From contig JAAOZY010000141.1 in assembly GCA_012274205.1 (NCBI GenBank), forward strand, positions 1 through 6,037: a stretch of 6,037 nt of DNA, written 5' to 3'. Each line of letters begins with the position of its first letter. Position 1 is the stretch's first letter. The notes beneath the pieces were generated by a model. That model searched no databases. It worked only from the letters and a program-made list of their open reading frames with translations, and was not told the origin of the DNA. Shown here in pieces: positions 1-5,297 of this stretch. The DNA comes from Betaproteobacteria bacterium (GTDB lineage: Bacteria > Pseudomonadota > Gammaproteobacteria > Burkholderiales > SG8-39). A program made the translations under genes and the position numbers.

Positions 1-22
1 TCCCGCCGCTGCAAGCTCCCGA

Positions 23-140
23 GCAAATGTCGGAATCAAAGGACCACTAGCAATTATTTGATTCTAGTGGAGCTTTGAATTTGACATTTGATGAGCGACC
101 AGCCGCAAATGGGTATCAAATGTCAAATTCGCTCCACTAG
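23..140. repeat. Three alternating copies of a ~28-bp intergenic motif
   Basis: Copy A (23-50, top strand), copy B (64-91, bottom strand) and copy C (116-140, top strand) share the ends CAAATGTC and CCACTAG. Copies A and B match at 22 of 28 positions by eye. Copy C equals copy B except that three bases (AAA in the top-strand sense) are missing from the middle. B and C form a long inverted repeat around a 24-base loop (92-115) and could fold into a strong hairpin or cruciform. The short ends of A and B also face each other (44-50 against 64-70). The block lies just upstream of the PEBP-like gene. It could be a dispersed extragenic repeat or MITE remnant, a multi-site operator, or a terminator for a gene further left. 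The sequence alone does not decide between these. Copy B contains TTGACA (81-86), but no matching -10 box follows it. Confidence 0.8.
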
Positions 141-173
141 TATCGTCAGCAAGCAAGGAAGAAACCAATCAAC

Positions 174-180
174 AAGGGAG
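174..180 (+). promoter_or_regulatory. Ribosome binding site that sets the PEBP-like start at 188
   Basis: AAGGGAG lies seven bases before the ATG at 188. That ATG opens a textbook signal peptide. The longer open frame that enters from a TTG at 88 has no Shine-Dalgarno sequence, runs through the repeat block, and gives a basic, family-unlike N-terminus. The site therefore supports translation starting at 188, in a frame different from the one that encodes the mature protein. Confidence 0.75.
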
Positions 181-187
181 ATATATC

Positions 188-747
188 ATGCCAGGATTTC
201 GTCATCTGCTCGCCGCAGCCGCCGGTGTTCTGCTGCTCTCAGGCAGCGCCTCCGCCGAGCGTTCGAGATCAGCTCACCTGCCTTCAAGGATGGCGCCATG
301 CTGGCGAAGAAAAACGCCGGTAACATCAAGAGCAACCCGAATTGCGTTGGCGAAAACATCTCGCCGGCGTTGTCCTGGAAGAATGTGCCGCTCGGAACAT
401 CGAGCTTCGCGCTGTTGGTGATGGATCCCGAAGCTCGCGGCACAGGCGTCGACCAATGGGTGGCCTACGGCATTCCCGTGTCGGTTTCCGGATTGGCCGA
501 GGGCGAGGCGAGCAATCCTTCCAATAAGTTCGTCGGCGGCAGCAATACCTTCAAGAAGGGCACCTACAACGGTCCTTGCACTCCGCCGGGAACGACGCCG
601 CACCACTACATCTTTCTCTTGATCGCCACCGATCTCGACCCGAAGGCGCTACCGTCCGGGCTTACCAAGCTTGAACTGTTCAGCAAGATCGCGGGGCACG
701 TAAAGGGTTCGACCGGCATCATCGGGCTATTCAAAAACCCGCTCTAA
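188..747 (+). pseudogene. Secreted YbhB/YbcL-type PEBP-like protein, frameshifted after the signal peptide
   Basis: The protein belongs to the phosphatidylethanolamine-binding / Raf-kinase-inhibitor-like family (bacterial YbhB/YbcL branch), whose bacterial function is poorly defined. The ATG at 188 opens a signal peptide (MPGFRHLLAAAAGVLLLSGS, then ASAE), so a periplasmic product is expected. The mature part continues in another frame from about 262 (FEISSPAFKDG) to the TAA at 745-747. One missing base near 257-262 explains this: GAG GCG TTC would read E-A-F where GAGCGTTC is present. The corrected protein would have about 186 residues, with D80-P81 (family DPD/E motif), G129-P-C131 and H139-H-Y141, the conserved ligand-pocket residues. 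The mature length of ~160 fits the family. The rest of the frame is intact, so this is either a recent inactivating mutation or a sequencing error. Third codon positions look less GC-rich than in the neighbours, a weak hint of separate origin. A gene caller may report 88-747 instead. Those first ~57 residues look non-coding. Confidence 0.85.
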
Positions 748-789
748 GGCGGTTGACTCTCGCGCACGCAAAAAGGAGGAGCGTTATCC

Positions 790-1578
790 ATGTCTAAATT
801 CACGCTCCTCCTCCTGCAGGCCGGAGTCGCAGTCGTGTCGATCGCGCTGTGGTACGTGCTCTCCACCTACAAGGTGCTCGGTATAATTCTGCTGCCACCG
901 TTCTTCTTCTCCAATCCGGTGGACGTCGCCGCCCAAGTGGTCGACTGGTTCGTTTCCGGTGTGATCTGGAAGCACCTGTGGGTGACGCTGATCGAATCGG
1001 TTCTCGCCTTCGTGCTCGGCTCGGTCGGCGGCGTGCTGGTCGGCTTCTGGTTCGCGCGCCAGCCACGCACCGCCGCGGTGTTCGATCCTTACGTCAAGAT
1101 GGTCAACGCGCTGCCGCGCGTGGTGCTGGCGCCGATCTTCACGCTCTGGCTGGGCTTGGGCATCTGGTCGAAGGTGGCGCTCGGCGTTACGCTGGTGTTC
1201 TTCATCGTGTTCTTCAACGTCTACCAGGGCGTCAAGGAAGTCAGCCCCACCGTGCTGGCGAACGCCCGCATGCTGGGCATGAGCGAGCGTCAGCTGATGC
1301 GCCACGTCTATTGGCCGTCGGCGCTGTCCTGGATGTTCTCCTCGCTGCACACCTCGATCGGCTTTGCCGTGGTGGGCGCGGTGGTGGGCGAATATCTCGG
1401 CGCCGCCGCCGGCCTCGGCTACCTGATCCAGCAGGCCGATGGCGTGTTCGACTCGGCCGGCGTGTTCGCCGGCATGTTCGTGCTGGCCGCCTTCGTGATC
1501 GCCATCGATACGGTGGTCACGCTGGTCGAGAAACGGCTGCTGGTGTGGCGGCCGGCGGTGGGCGAGGCGAGGCCGTAA
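790..1578 (+). CDS. ABC transporter permease, SsuC/TauC (nitrate/sulfonate/taurine) type
   Basis: This is an inner-membrane permease subunit of a binding-protein-dependent ABC importer, 262 residues, the usual length for this family. Hydrophobic segments appear near residues 5-25, 65-88, 112-146 (probably two helices), 186-208 and 225-247. The cytoplasmic EAA-type loop that docks the ATPase lies near residues 155-180, with G163 and P176 at the conserved spacing (ARMLGMSERQ, then HVYWPSAL). After it comes the family-typical stretch VVGEYLGAAAGLGYLI. GGAGGA at 775-780 sits nine bases before the ATG, which supports this start. The gene begins 42 bases after the PEBP-like gene, so the two could be co-transcribed. 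The likely partner is the substrate-binding protein at 2533-3552. No ATPase gene is visible in the window. The substrate cannot be told from the sequence. The last codons (1542-1578) are duplicated further right at 2256-2292. Confidence 0.93.
   Translation: MSKFTLLLLQAGVAVVSIALWYVLSTYKVLGIILLPPFFFSNPVDVAAQVVDWFVSGVIWKHLWVTLIESVLAFVLGSVGGVLVGFWFARQPRTAAVFDPYVKMVNALPRVVLAPIFTLWLGLGIWSKVALGVTLVFFIVFFNVYQGVKEVSPTVLANARMLGMSERQLMRHVYWPSALSWMFSSLHTSIGFAVVGAVVGEYLGAAAGLGYLIQQADGVFDSAGVFAGMFVLAAFVIAIDTVVTLVEKRLLVWRPAVGEARP
1542..1578 (+). repeat. Direct repeat, left copy (permease 3' end)
   Basis: The last codons of the permease, including the TAA, recur 714 bases downstream at 2256-2292. Bases 1550-1578 match 2264-2292 with a single difference (A1565 versus C2279). 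Extending to 37 bases gives 33 matches. Similarity stops immediately after the stop codon. The spacing is a multiple of three, and the interval contains exactly one gene. Confidence 0.85.
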
Positions 1579-1603
1579 GCGAGTAATTAATCGTCGTACT
1601 CGC
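1579..1603 (+). terminator. Weak hairpin after the permease stop
   Basis: GCGAGTA (1579-1585) pairs perfectly with TACTCGC (1597-1603) around an 11-base loop, directly after the permease TAA. A run of five T (1618-1622) follows, but 14 bases away, so this is a poor intrinsic terminator. It may only attenuate readthrough. Confidence 0.3.
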
Positions 1604-1608
1604 GTCGG

Positions 1609-1637
1609 TTGTTGCGGTTTTTGATTTGCGCTATCCT
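1609..1637 (+). promoter_or_regulatory. Possible promoter for the SnoaL-like gene
   Basis: TTGTTG (1609-1614) and TATCCT (1632-1637) are 17 bases apart and about 70 bases before the ATG at 1706. They fit only loosely to a housekeeping alphaproteobacterial promoter. The assignment rests on spacing and position alone. Confidence 0.25.
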
Positions 1638-1705
1638 CTGGCCGAGCCGCCTTCGGCAGCAAACCGGCCGGCGAAATGGCTGCTCAGCCAGGGAGGGCCG
1701 TTGCC

Positions 1706-2224
1706 ATGAAACACTCAGCTCGAATGTACGTGCGCGGTTATGCGATCGCGGCCGTCGCCCTTCTCGCCGTCATGGCCTTTGCGTCCGAGGGCTGGTCGAG
1801 GACCGCGAAGCCCGCACGATGCCAGCTCATGACCGAACCGCTCGCCAAGGCGCTGTTCGAGCAATGGAACAAAACGCTGCAACAGAATCCCGACGCGGTA
1901 GTGCGGACTTACACGCCGGACGCGGTCCTGCTGCCGACATTCGAGAACGGACCGCTGATCGGCAGTAGCCAGCTCCGTGGATACTTCGTGCATTTCCTCG
2001 AGCAGCATCCGGTCGGACGCATCGACACCCGCGCCATTGTTCGTGCCGGCTGCAACATGGGCGTTGTCGCCGGGCTCTACACCTTCACGGTGAACGAGGG
2101 GACCGCTCGCGTGGACAAGCCGGCCCGCTACACCTACGTCTACACCTATAAGCCAGACGTGAGACGCTGGCTGATCGCGCACCACCACTCGTCGGCGCAG
2201 CCGAAACCAGGCGCAGCGAAGTAA
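1706..2224 (+). CDS. Secreted CaMKII-association-domain / SnoaL-like (NTF2-fold) protein
   Basis: This 172-residue protein has an N-terminal signal sequence: basic start, hydrophobic stretch at residues 12-26, possible cleavage after AFA26. One cone-shaped NTF2-like domain follows, about residues 45-165. The pattern YTPDAVLLPT (69-78), YFVHFLEQHPVG (93-104), AGLYTF (122-127), ARYTYVYTY (140-148) and WLIAHHHSS (155-163) is typical of bacterial proteins annotated as SgcJ/EcaC family, DUF4440 or CaMKII-association domain. These usually have no known reaction, so I assign none. The three consecutive histidines 159-161 lie in the conserved C-terminal strand. The start at 1706 is preferred over the in-frame ATG at 1676 because GGGAGGG (1691-1697) is eight bases upstream and the signal peptide begins there. 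The gene sits between a permease and its probable binding protein, bracketed by a direct repeat, so a link to transport is doubtful. Confidence 0.85.
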   Translation: MKHSARMYVRGYAIAAVALLAVMAFASEGWSRTAKPARCQLMTEPLAKALFEQWNKTLQQNPDAVVRTYTPDAVLLPTFENGPLIGSSQLRGYFVHFLEQHPVGRIDTRAIVRAGCNMGVVAGLYTFTVNEGTARVDKPARYTYVYTYKPDVRRWLIAHHHSSAQPKPGAAK

Positions 2225-2255
2225 CGCGGCGACCGAAGTCCTTCAGCGTATTGCC

Positions 2256-2292
2256 GGTCTGATGGCCGGCGGTGGGCGCGGCGAGGCCGTAA
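2256..2292 (+). repeat. Direct repeat, right copy (remnant of a permease 3' end)
   Basis: This is the second copy of the permease tail at 1542-1578. Read in the register of the permease it gives W-P-A-V-G-A-A-R-P-stop, against R-P-A-V-G-E-A-R-P-stop in the intact gene, preceded by an in-frame TGA. It encodes nothing by itself, having no start and no SD. It is the scar of a duplication or insertion around the SnoaL-like gene. Immediately beyond it lies the REP-type repeat at 2299. Confidence 0.8.
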
Positions 2293-2298
2293 ATTGAC

Positions 2299-2442
2299 GT
2301 GTCCCGGGCGCAGCGCAGCGTGTAGCGTAGCGGAACGGTGCGCTGCAGACCCGGGACCTTTACAGGTTCGGAGCTTGTAAAGGCCCCGGATCAGCGGCGC
2401 ACCACTACGCTATCGCTTCGTGCTGCGCCGCATCCGGGGCAC
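2299..2442. repeat. REPIN-like pair of inverted palindromes (family 1)
   Basis: Three hairpins lie side by side. Hairpin 1 (2301-2357) pairs GTCCCGGG with CCCGGGAC, plus an inner CAGCGCA/TGCGCTG stem. Hairpin 2 (2357-2383) pairs CCTTTACA with TGTAAAGG. Hairpin 3 (2383-2440) pairs GCCCCGGAT with ATCCGGGGC, plus an inner CGGCGCA/TGCGCCG stem. The bottom strand of element 1 aligns well with the top strand of element 3, so they are inverted copies of one REP-type sequence around a short central hairpin. This is the REPIN arrangement moved in trans by RAYT transposases. None is encoded here. The element fills most of the 308-base gap between the SnoaL-like and binding-protein genes. No T-run follows, so it is not an obvious intrinsic terminator. 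The remaining ~90 bases (2443-2532) hold only the leader of the next gene, with GGGAGG (2522-2527) as its SD. Confidence 0.8.
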
Positions 2443-2532
2443 GAGTCAGAGCCCTAGGCAGGCCCTCCGCGCTGGCCTATCTTTGCCGCCGAAATGGCCT
2501 GCTGAAAGGCCAAGGCAAACAGGGAGGAAATC

Positions 2533-3552
2533 ATGTCCGCAATGTTCCGGCGGTTCGGCGTTTCGCTGGCCGCGCTACTGCTTTCCAGCGGGCTGGCGCT
2601 CGCGCAATCGAAGGTGACGCTCGCCATCGGCGGCGCGTCGTGCCTGTGCTACCTGCCGACCATGCTGGCCCATCAGCTCGGCGAATTCAAAAAGGCCGGC
2701 GTCGATGTCGACGTGGTGCAGTTCAAAGGCGGCTCGGAATCGCTCAAGGCCGTGATCGGCGGCAGCGCCGACGTGGTGTCCGGCTATTTCGACCACTGCG
2801 TCAATCTCGCCGCCAAGGGCCAGCACCTGCAGGCCTTCGTGGTCTATGACCGCTTCCCCGGCTTCGCGCTGGTGATCTCGCCCAAGCACACCGCCGAGAT
2901 CAAATCGATCAAGGACCTCGCCAACAAGAAGGTCGGCGTCTCGGCGCCCGGCTCCTCCACCGACTTCTTCCTCAAATATATGCTGAGCAAGAACAAGGTC
3001 GATCCAAACTCGGTCGGCGTCATCGGCGTAGGCCTTGGGGCCACCGCCATTGCCGCCATGGAGCAGGGCACCATCGATGCCGCCATCATGCTCGATCCGG
3101 CGGTGACGGTGCTCGCCGGCAAGTACAAGGACATCAAGATCCTCACCGACACCCGCTCCGAAAAGGATACGCTCGCTGTGTTCGGCGGCCAGTATCCGGG
3201 TGGCGCGCTCTACACCAAGGCCGAATGGATCGCCAGCCACGAGAAGGAAGCGCAAGCGATGACCAATGCGATCGTGTCCACGCTGAAGTGGATCCATTCG
3301 CATTCGGCCGAGGAGATCACCGCCAAGATGCCGGCGGAATTCACCAAGGACAAGGCGCTCTACATCGCCGCGCTCAAGAACACGATGGCGATGTATTCCG
3401 ACACCGGCCGCATGGACCCGAAGGGAGCCGAAGCCGTGCTTGCGGTGTTCGCGCAGTCGTCGCCGGCGGTGGCCAAGGCCAATATCGATCTGTCGAAGAC
3501 CTACACCAACAAATACGTCGACGCGGCCAACAAGAAGATGGGGATGAAGTAG
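2533..3552 (+). CDS. ABC transporter periplasmic substrate-binding protein, NMT1/TauA-like
   Basis: This 339-residue protein is a periplasmic solute receptor of the nitrate/sulfonate/taurine and NMT1/THI5-like group. Its ligand is unknown. It begins with a signal peptide (MSAMFRRFGVSLAALLLSSG, then LALA; cleavage likely after A24). The first lobe starts with KVTLAIGG, then YLPTMLAHQLGEFKKAGVDV (40-59) and GGSADVVSGYFDH (76-88), which is the family's typical pattern. The hinge and second lobe include DLANKKVGVSAPGSSTD (128-144), ALYTKAEW (225-232) and a C-terminal helical region. Cysteines 37, 39 and 89 are the only ones and lie in the pocket-forming first lobe, an unusual feature. GGGAGG (2522-2527), five bases before the ATG, supports the start. 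The permease at 790-1578 is the probable partner, separated by the SnoaL-like gene and a REP element. An ATPase must come from elsewhere. Confidence 0.92.
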   Translation: MSAMFRRFGVSLAALLLSSGLALAQSKVTLAIGGASCLCYLPTMLAHQLGEFKKAGVDVDVVQFKGGSESLKAVIGGSADVVSGYFDHCVNLAAKGQHLQAFVVYDRFPGFALVISPKHTAEIKSIKDLANKKVGVSAPGSSTDFFLKYMLSKNKVDPNSVGVIGVGLGATAIAAMEQGTIDAAIMLDPAVTVLAGKYKDIKILTDTRSEKDTLAVFGGQYPGGALYTKAEWIASHEKEAQAMTNAIVSTLKWIHSHSAEEITAKMPAEFTKDKALYIAALKNTMAMYSDTGRMDPKGAEAVLAVFAQSSPAVAKANIDLSKTYTNKYVDAANKKMGMK

Positions 3553-3562
3553 CGAAGTTTAC

Positions 3563-3582
3563 CTCTCCCCATCGCGGGAGAG
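3563..3582 (+). repeat. Small perfect hairpin after the binding-protein gene
   Basis: CTCTCCC (3563-3569) pairs with GGGAGAG (3576-3582) around a six-base loop, ten bases after the TAG of the binding-protein gene. It has no T-tract. It resembles the short CTCTCCC...GGGAGAG palindromes I associate with Bradyrhizobium-type intergenic regions, and may be part of the repeat cluster that follows. Confidence 0.55.
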
Positions 3583-3596
3583 CTGTGCTGTTCTAC

Positions 3597-3652
3597 GGCC
3601 TCATGGTTCGAGACGCGTCGCTTTCGCGACGCTCCTCTCCATGAGGCCTTTT
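3597..3652 (+). terminator. Likely intrinsic terminator formed by a REP palindrome
   Basis: GGCCTCATGG (3597-3606) pairs perfectly with CCATGAGGCC (3639-3648). An inner stem GCGTCGC/GCGACGC (3615-3621 with 3626-3632) closes on a TTTC loop. TTTT (3649-3652) follows immediately, then CG and three more T. The position 44 bases after the binding-protein stop fits transcription termination, though the element is also one half of a repeat pair. Confidence 0.55.
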
Positions 3653-3704
3653 CGTTTCCCCTCGTCCTGAGGAGCCCGCGAAGCGGGCGTCTCGAAGGAT
3701 GAGG
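3597..3704. repeat. Inverted pair of REP palindromes (family 2)
   Basis: Palindrome A (3597-3648) and palindrome B (3660-3704) are separated by eleven bases. B pairs CCTCGTCCT with AGGATGAGG (one G-T pair), with an inner GCCCGC/GCGGGC stem. The bottom strand of B aligns with the top strand of A: both carry CCTCAT, TTCGAGACGC and CTCCTC in the same order. They are therefore inverted copies of one repeat, unrelated to the family at 2299-2442. CCTCAT...TTCGAGACGC palindromes are, from memory, common between genes in Bradyrhizobium and relatives. Together with the small hairpin before it, this cluster occupies nearly the whole gap between the binding protein and pdxY. Confidence 0.8.
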
Positions 3705-3727
3705 CCCCTGGCGCGGCGGCAAGTAAA

Positions 3728-4582
3728 GTGAACCTCCTCTCCATCCAGTCGCACGTCGCCTACGGCCATGTCGGCAACTCGGCCGCGGTGTTCCCGCTGC
3801 AGCGGCTGGGCGTCGAGGTGTGGCCGATCCACACCGTGCAGTTCTCCAACCATCCCGGCTACGGTGACTGGCGCGGGGAGGTATTCGGCGCATCGCTGAT
3901 CCGCGATCTGGTCGCCGGCATCGCGCAGCGCGGGTGCTTAAGCGCCTGCGACGGCGTGCTGTCGGGTTACATGGGCGGCGCCGATATCGGCGAAGCCATT
4001 CTCGACGCGGTGGCGGCGGTCAAGCGCGCCAATCCCGCCGCGGACTACTGCTGCGATCCAGTGATCGGCGATGTCGGCCGCGGCGTGTTCGTGCGCGATG
4101 GCATCCCGGAATTCATGCGCGATAGAGCGGTACCGGCCGCCGACGCGATCACGCCCAACCAGTTCGAGCTGGATTACCTGTCCGGCCGCGCCAGCACGAC
4201 GCTGGCCGAGGCGCGCGACGCGATCAAGGCGGTGCACGATCTTGGGCCGCGCGCCATCCTCGTCACCTCGTTGCACACGGTCGAGACGCCGGCGGATGCC
4301 ATCGACCTGCTGGCCTCGGACGCAAGCGCCTGTTTCCGCCTGCGCACGCCGAAGCTGCCGCTGGCGGTGAACGGGGCGGGCGACGCCATCGCCGCGCTGT
4401 TCTTCGCGCATTATCTGCGCAGCGGTCGCGTCGACGAGGCGCTGGCGCGTTCGGCCTCCGCCATCTTCGGCGTGCTGGCCAGGACCGCGGAGGCGGGCGC
4501 GCGCGAAATCCAGCTGATCGCGGCGCAGGATGAGATCGTCAAGCCGAGCCGCCTGTTCGACGTGGAAGAAATCCGCGCATGA
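3728..4582 (+). CDS. pdxY: Pyridoxal kinase PdxY
   Basis: PdxY phosphorylates pyridoxal with ATP to give pyridoxal 5'-phosphate in the cytoplasmic B6 salvage pathway. The 284 residues match the usual length (~287 in E. coli) and the ribokinase-like fold. The N-terminal substrate-site signature SIQSHVAYGHVGNSA (5-19) is followed by TVQFSNHPGYGDWRG (36-50), LSGYMG (78-83), CDPVIGD (109-115) and TPNQFEL (142-148). The nucleotide/anion-hole motif is NGAGDA (215-220), with D219 as the expected catalytic base. E. coli PdxY has GVGD there, so GAGD is a mild variation. The start is GTG: the family N-terminus begins exactly there and no upstream ATG exists. No convincing Shine-Dalgarno sequence precedes it. 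Only 23 bases separate it from the REP pair, so its promoter must lie in or before the repeats. It overlaps the NUDIX gene by ATGA (4579-4582), indicating translational coupling. Confidence 0.93.
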   Translation: MNLLSIQSHVAYGHVGNSAAVFPLQRLGVEVWPIHTVQFSNHPGYGDWRGEVFGASLIRDLVAGIAQRGCLSACDGVLSGYMGGADIGEAILDAVAAVKRANPAADYCCDPVIGDVGRGVFVRDGIPEFMRDRAVPAADAITPNQFELDYLSGRASTTLAEARDAIKAVHDLGPRAILVTSLHTVETPADAIDLLASDASACFRLRTPKLPLAVNGAGDAIAALFFAHYLRSGRVDEALARSASAIFGVLARTAEAGAREIQLIAAQDEIVKPSRLFDVEEIRA

Positions 4583-5286
4583 ACACGCAACCGGCGATCA
4601 CTCGCGTCGACCGGCTGGAGTTGAGCTTCGAGCAACAGCCCTGGGCTTTCGCCAGCGAGCGGCGCGCCGAGATCGACGCCACTTTCGCCGCCCTGCAGCG
4701 CGAGAAACCGGCGTTGTGGAACGGCCACGTGTTGCTGCTGAATAGCCATGAGCTGCGCGACGGCGTGCTGCACGGCGCCTTCCTGGAGACCGACTACGCC
4801 AGCTTCTCGGCCTGGACCGCCTGGGGCCGGCCGCCTGCCGGCGTGCACGACTGTTTTGGCGCGGCGGCGATGCTGTCGGCCGACGGCGCGGTCCTGCTCG
4901 GCGTCATGGGATCGCACACCTTCCATGCCGGCCAAATCTATTTTCCCTGCGGCACGCCCGATCCCGACGACATTATCGACGGCAAGGTCGATCTCGCATT
5001 CAGCCTGCGGCGCGAGCTCAAGGAGGAAACCGGGTGTGATGCGGCGGAATTCGCCACCGAGCCGGGCTGGACCGTCGTCGTCGATGGCGCGCTGATCGTG
5101 GCGATCAAGACGTTGCGCTCGCCGCTCGATGCCGGGCCGCTGCGCGCGCGCATCCGCGAGTGGCTGGCGCGCCAAGGCCAGCCGGAGCTATCCGACATCC
5201 GCATCGTGCGCGGACTCGCCGATTTCGATGCCATGATGCCGCGCTTCGTCACGGCGTTCCTGGCGCAACGGCTTGCCAAAGGGTAG
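4579..5286 (+). CDS. NUDIX-family hydrolase
   Basis: NUDIX enzymes hydrolyse nucleoside diphosphates linked to another moiety. The substrate here is unknown. The 235 residues comprise an N-terminal region (1-85), then a core beginning near VHDCFGAAAMLSADGAVLLG (89-108). The catalytic helix holds R145-E-L-K-E-E-T-G152, matching the REUXEEXGU half of the NUDIX box with the metal-binding glutamates present. The first half is not canonical: the residue expected to be Glu is V137, and the region reads GTPDPDDIIDGKVD (125-138). I remember a similar GTPDPDD...DGxVD pattern in alphaproteobacterial NUDIX proteins, so it may be a subfamily trait rather than decay. The start overlaps the pdxY stop by four bases, with GGAAGAA (4564-4570) upstream. 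The PPK2 gene follows after 11 bases. Co-translation with PdxY suggests a housekeeping role in nucleotide or cofactor turnover, which is inference. Confidence 0.85.
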   Translation: MNTQPAITRVDRLELSFEQQPWAFASERRAEIDATFAALQREKPALWNGHVLLLNSHELRDGVLHGAFLETDYASFSAWTAWGRPPAGVHDCFGAAAMLSADGAVLLGVMGSHTFHAGQIYFPCGTPDPDDIIDGKVDLAFSLRRELKEETGCDAAEFATEPGWTVVVDGALIVAIKTLRSPLDAGPLRARIREWLARQGQPELSDIRIVRGLADFDAMMPRFVTAFLAQRLAKG

Positions 5287-5297
5287 AATTCGCCGCC

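Noticed and set aside
81..110. TTGACA as a -35 promoter box
   Set aside because: It belongs to the repeated motif, and no plausible -10 hexamer lies 16-18 bases downstream on either strand.
23..140. CRISPR array
   Set aside because: Only three copies, in alternating orientation, with unequal short spacers and no cas genes nearby.
88..187. TTG start at 88 giving an N-terminal extension of the PEBP-like protein
   Set aside because: No ribosome binding site, the stretch crosses the repeat block, its residues are basic and unlike the family, and a proper SD plus signal peptide exists at 188 in another frame.
882..887. TATAAT inside the permease gene
   Set aside because: No -35 element at the right distance, and it lies inside a conserved coding region far from any start.
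784..1662. 292-codon reading frame on the minus strand over the permease
   Set aside because: A GC-rich shadow of the permease codons. The translation is His/Arg/Glu-rich and low in complexity, with no signature or RBS.
2420..2617. 65-codon frame on the plus strand starting inside the REP element
   Set aside because: It runs through a palindrome into the binding-protein signal peptide in another frame, is Arg-rich, and has no SD.
3728..4582. Assignment as PdxK or a hydroxymethylpyrimidine kinase (ThiD)
   Set aside because: The N-terminal SIQSHVAYGHVGNSA and TVQFSNH signatures and the length fit PdxY best.
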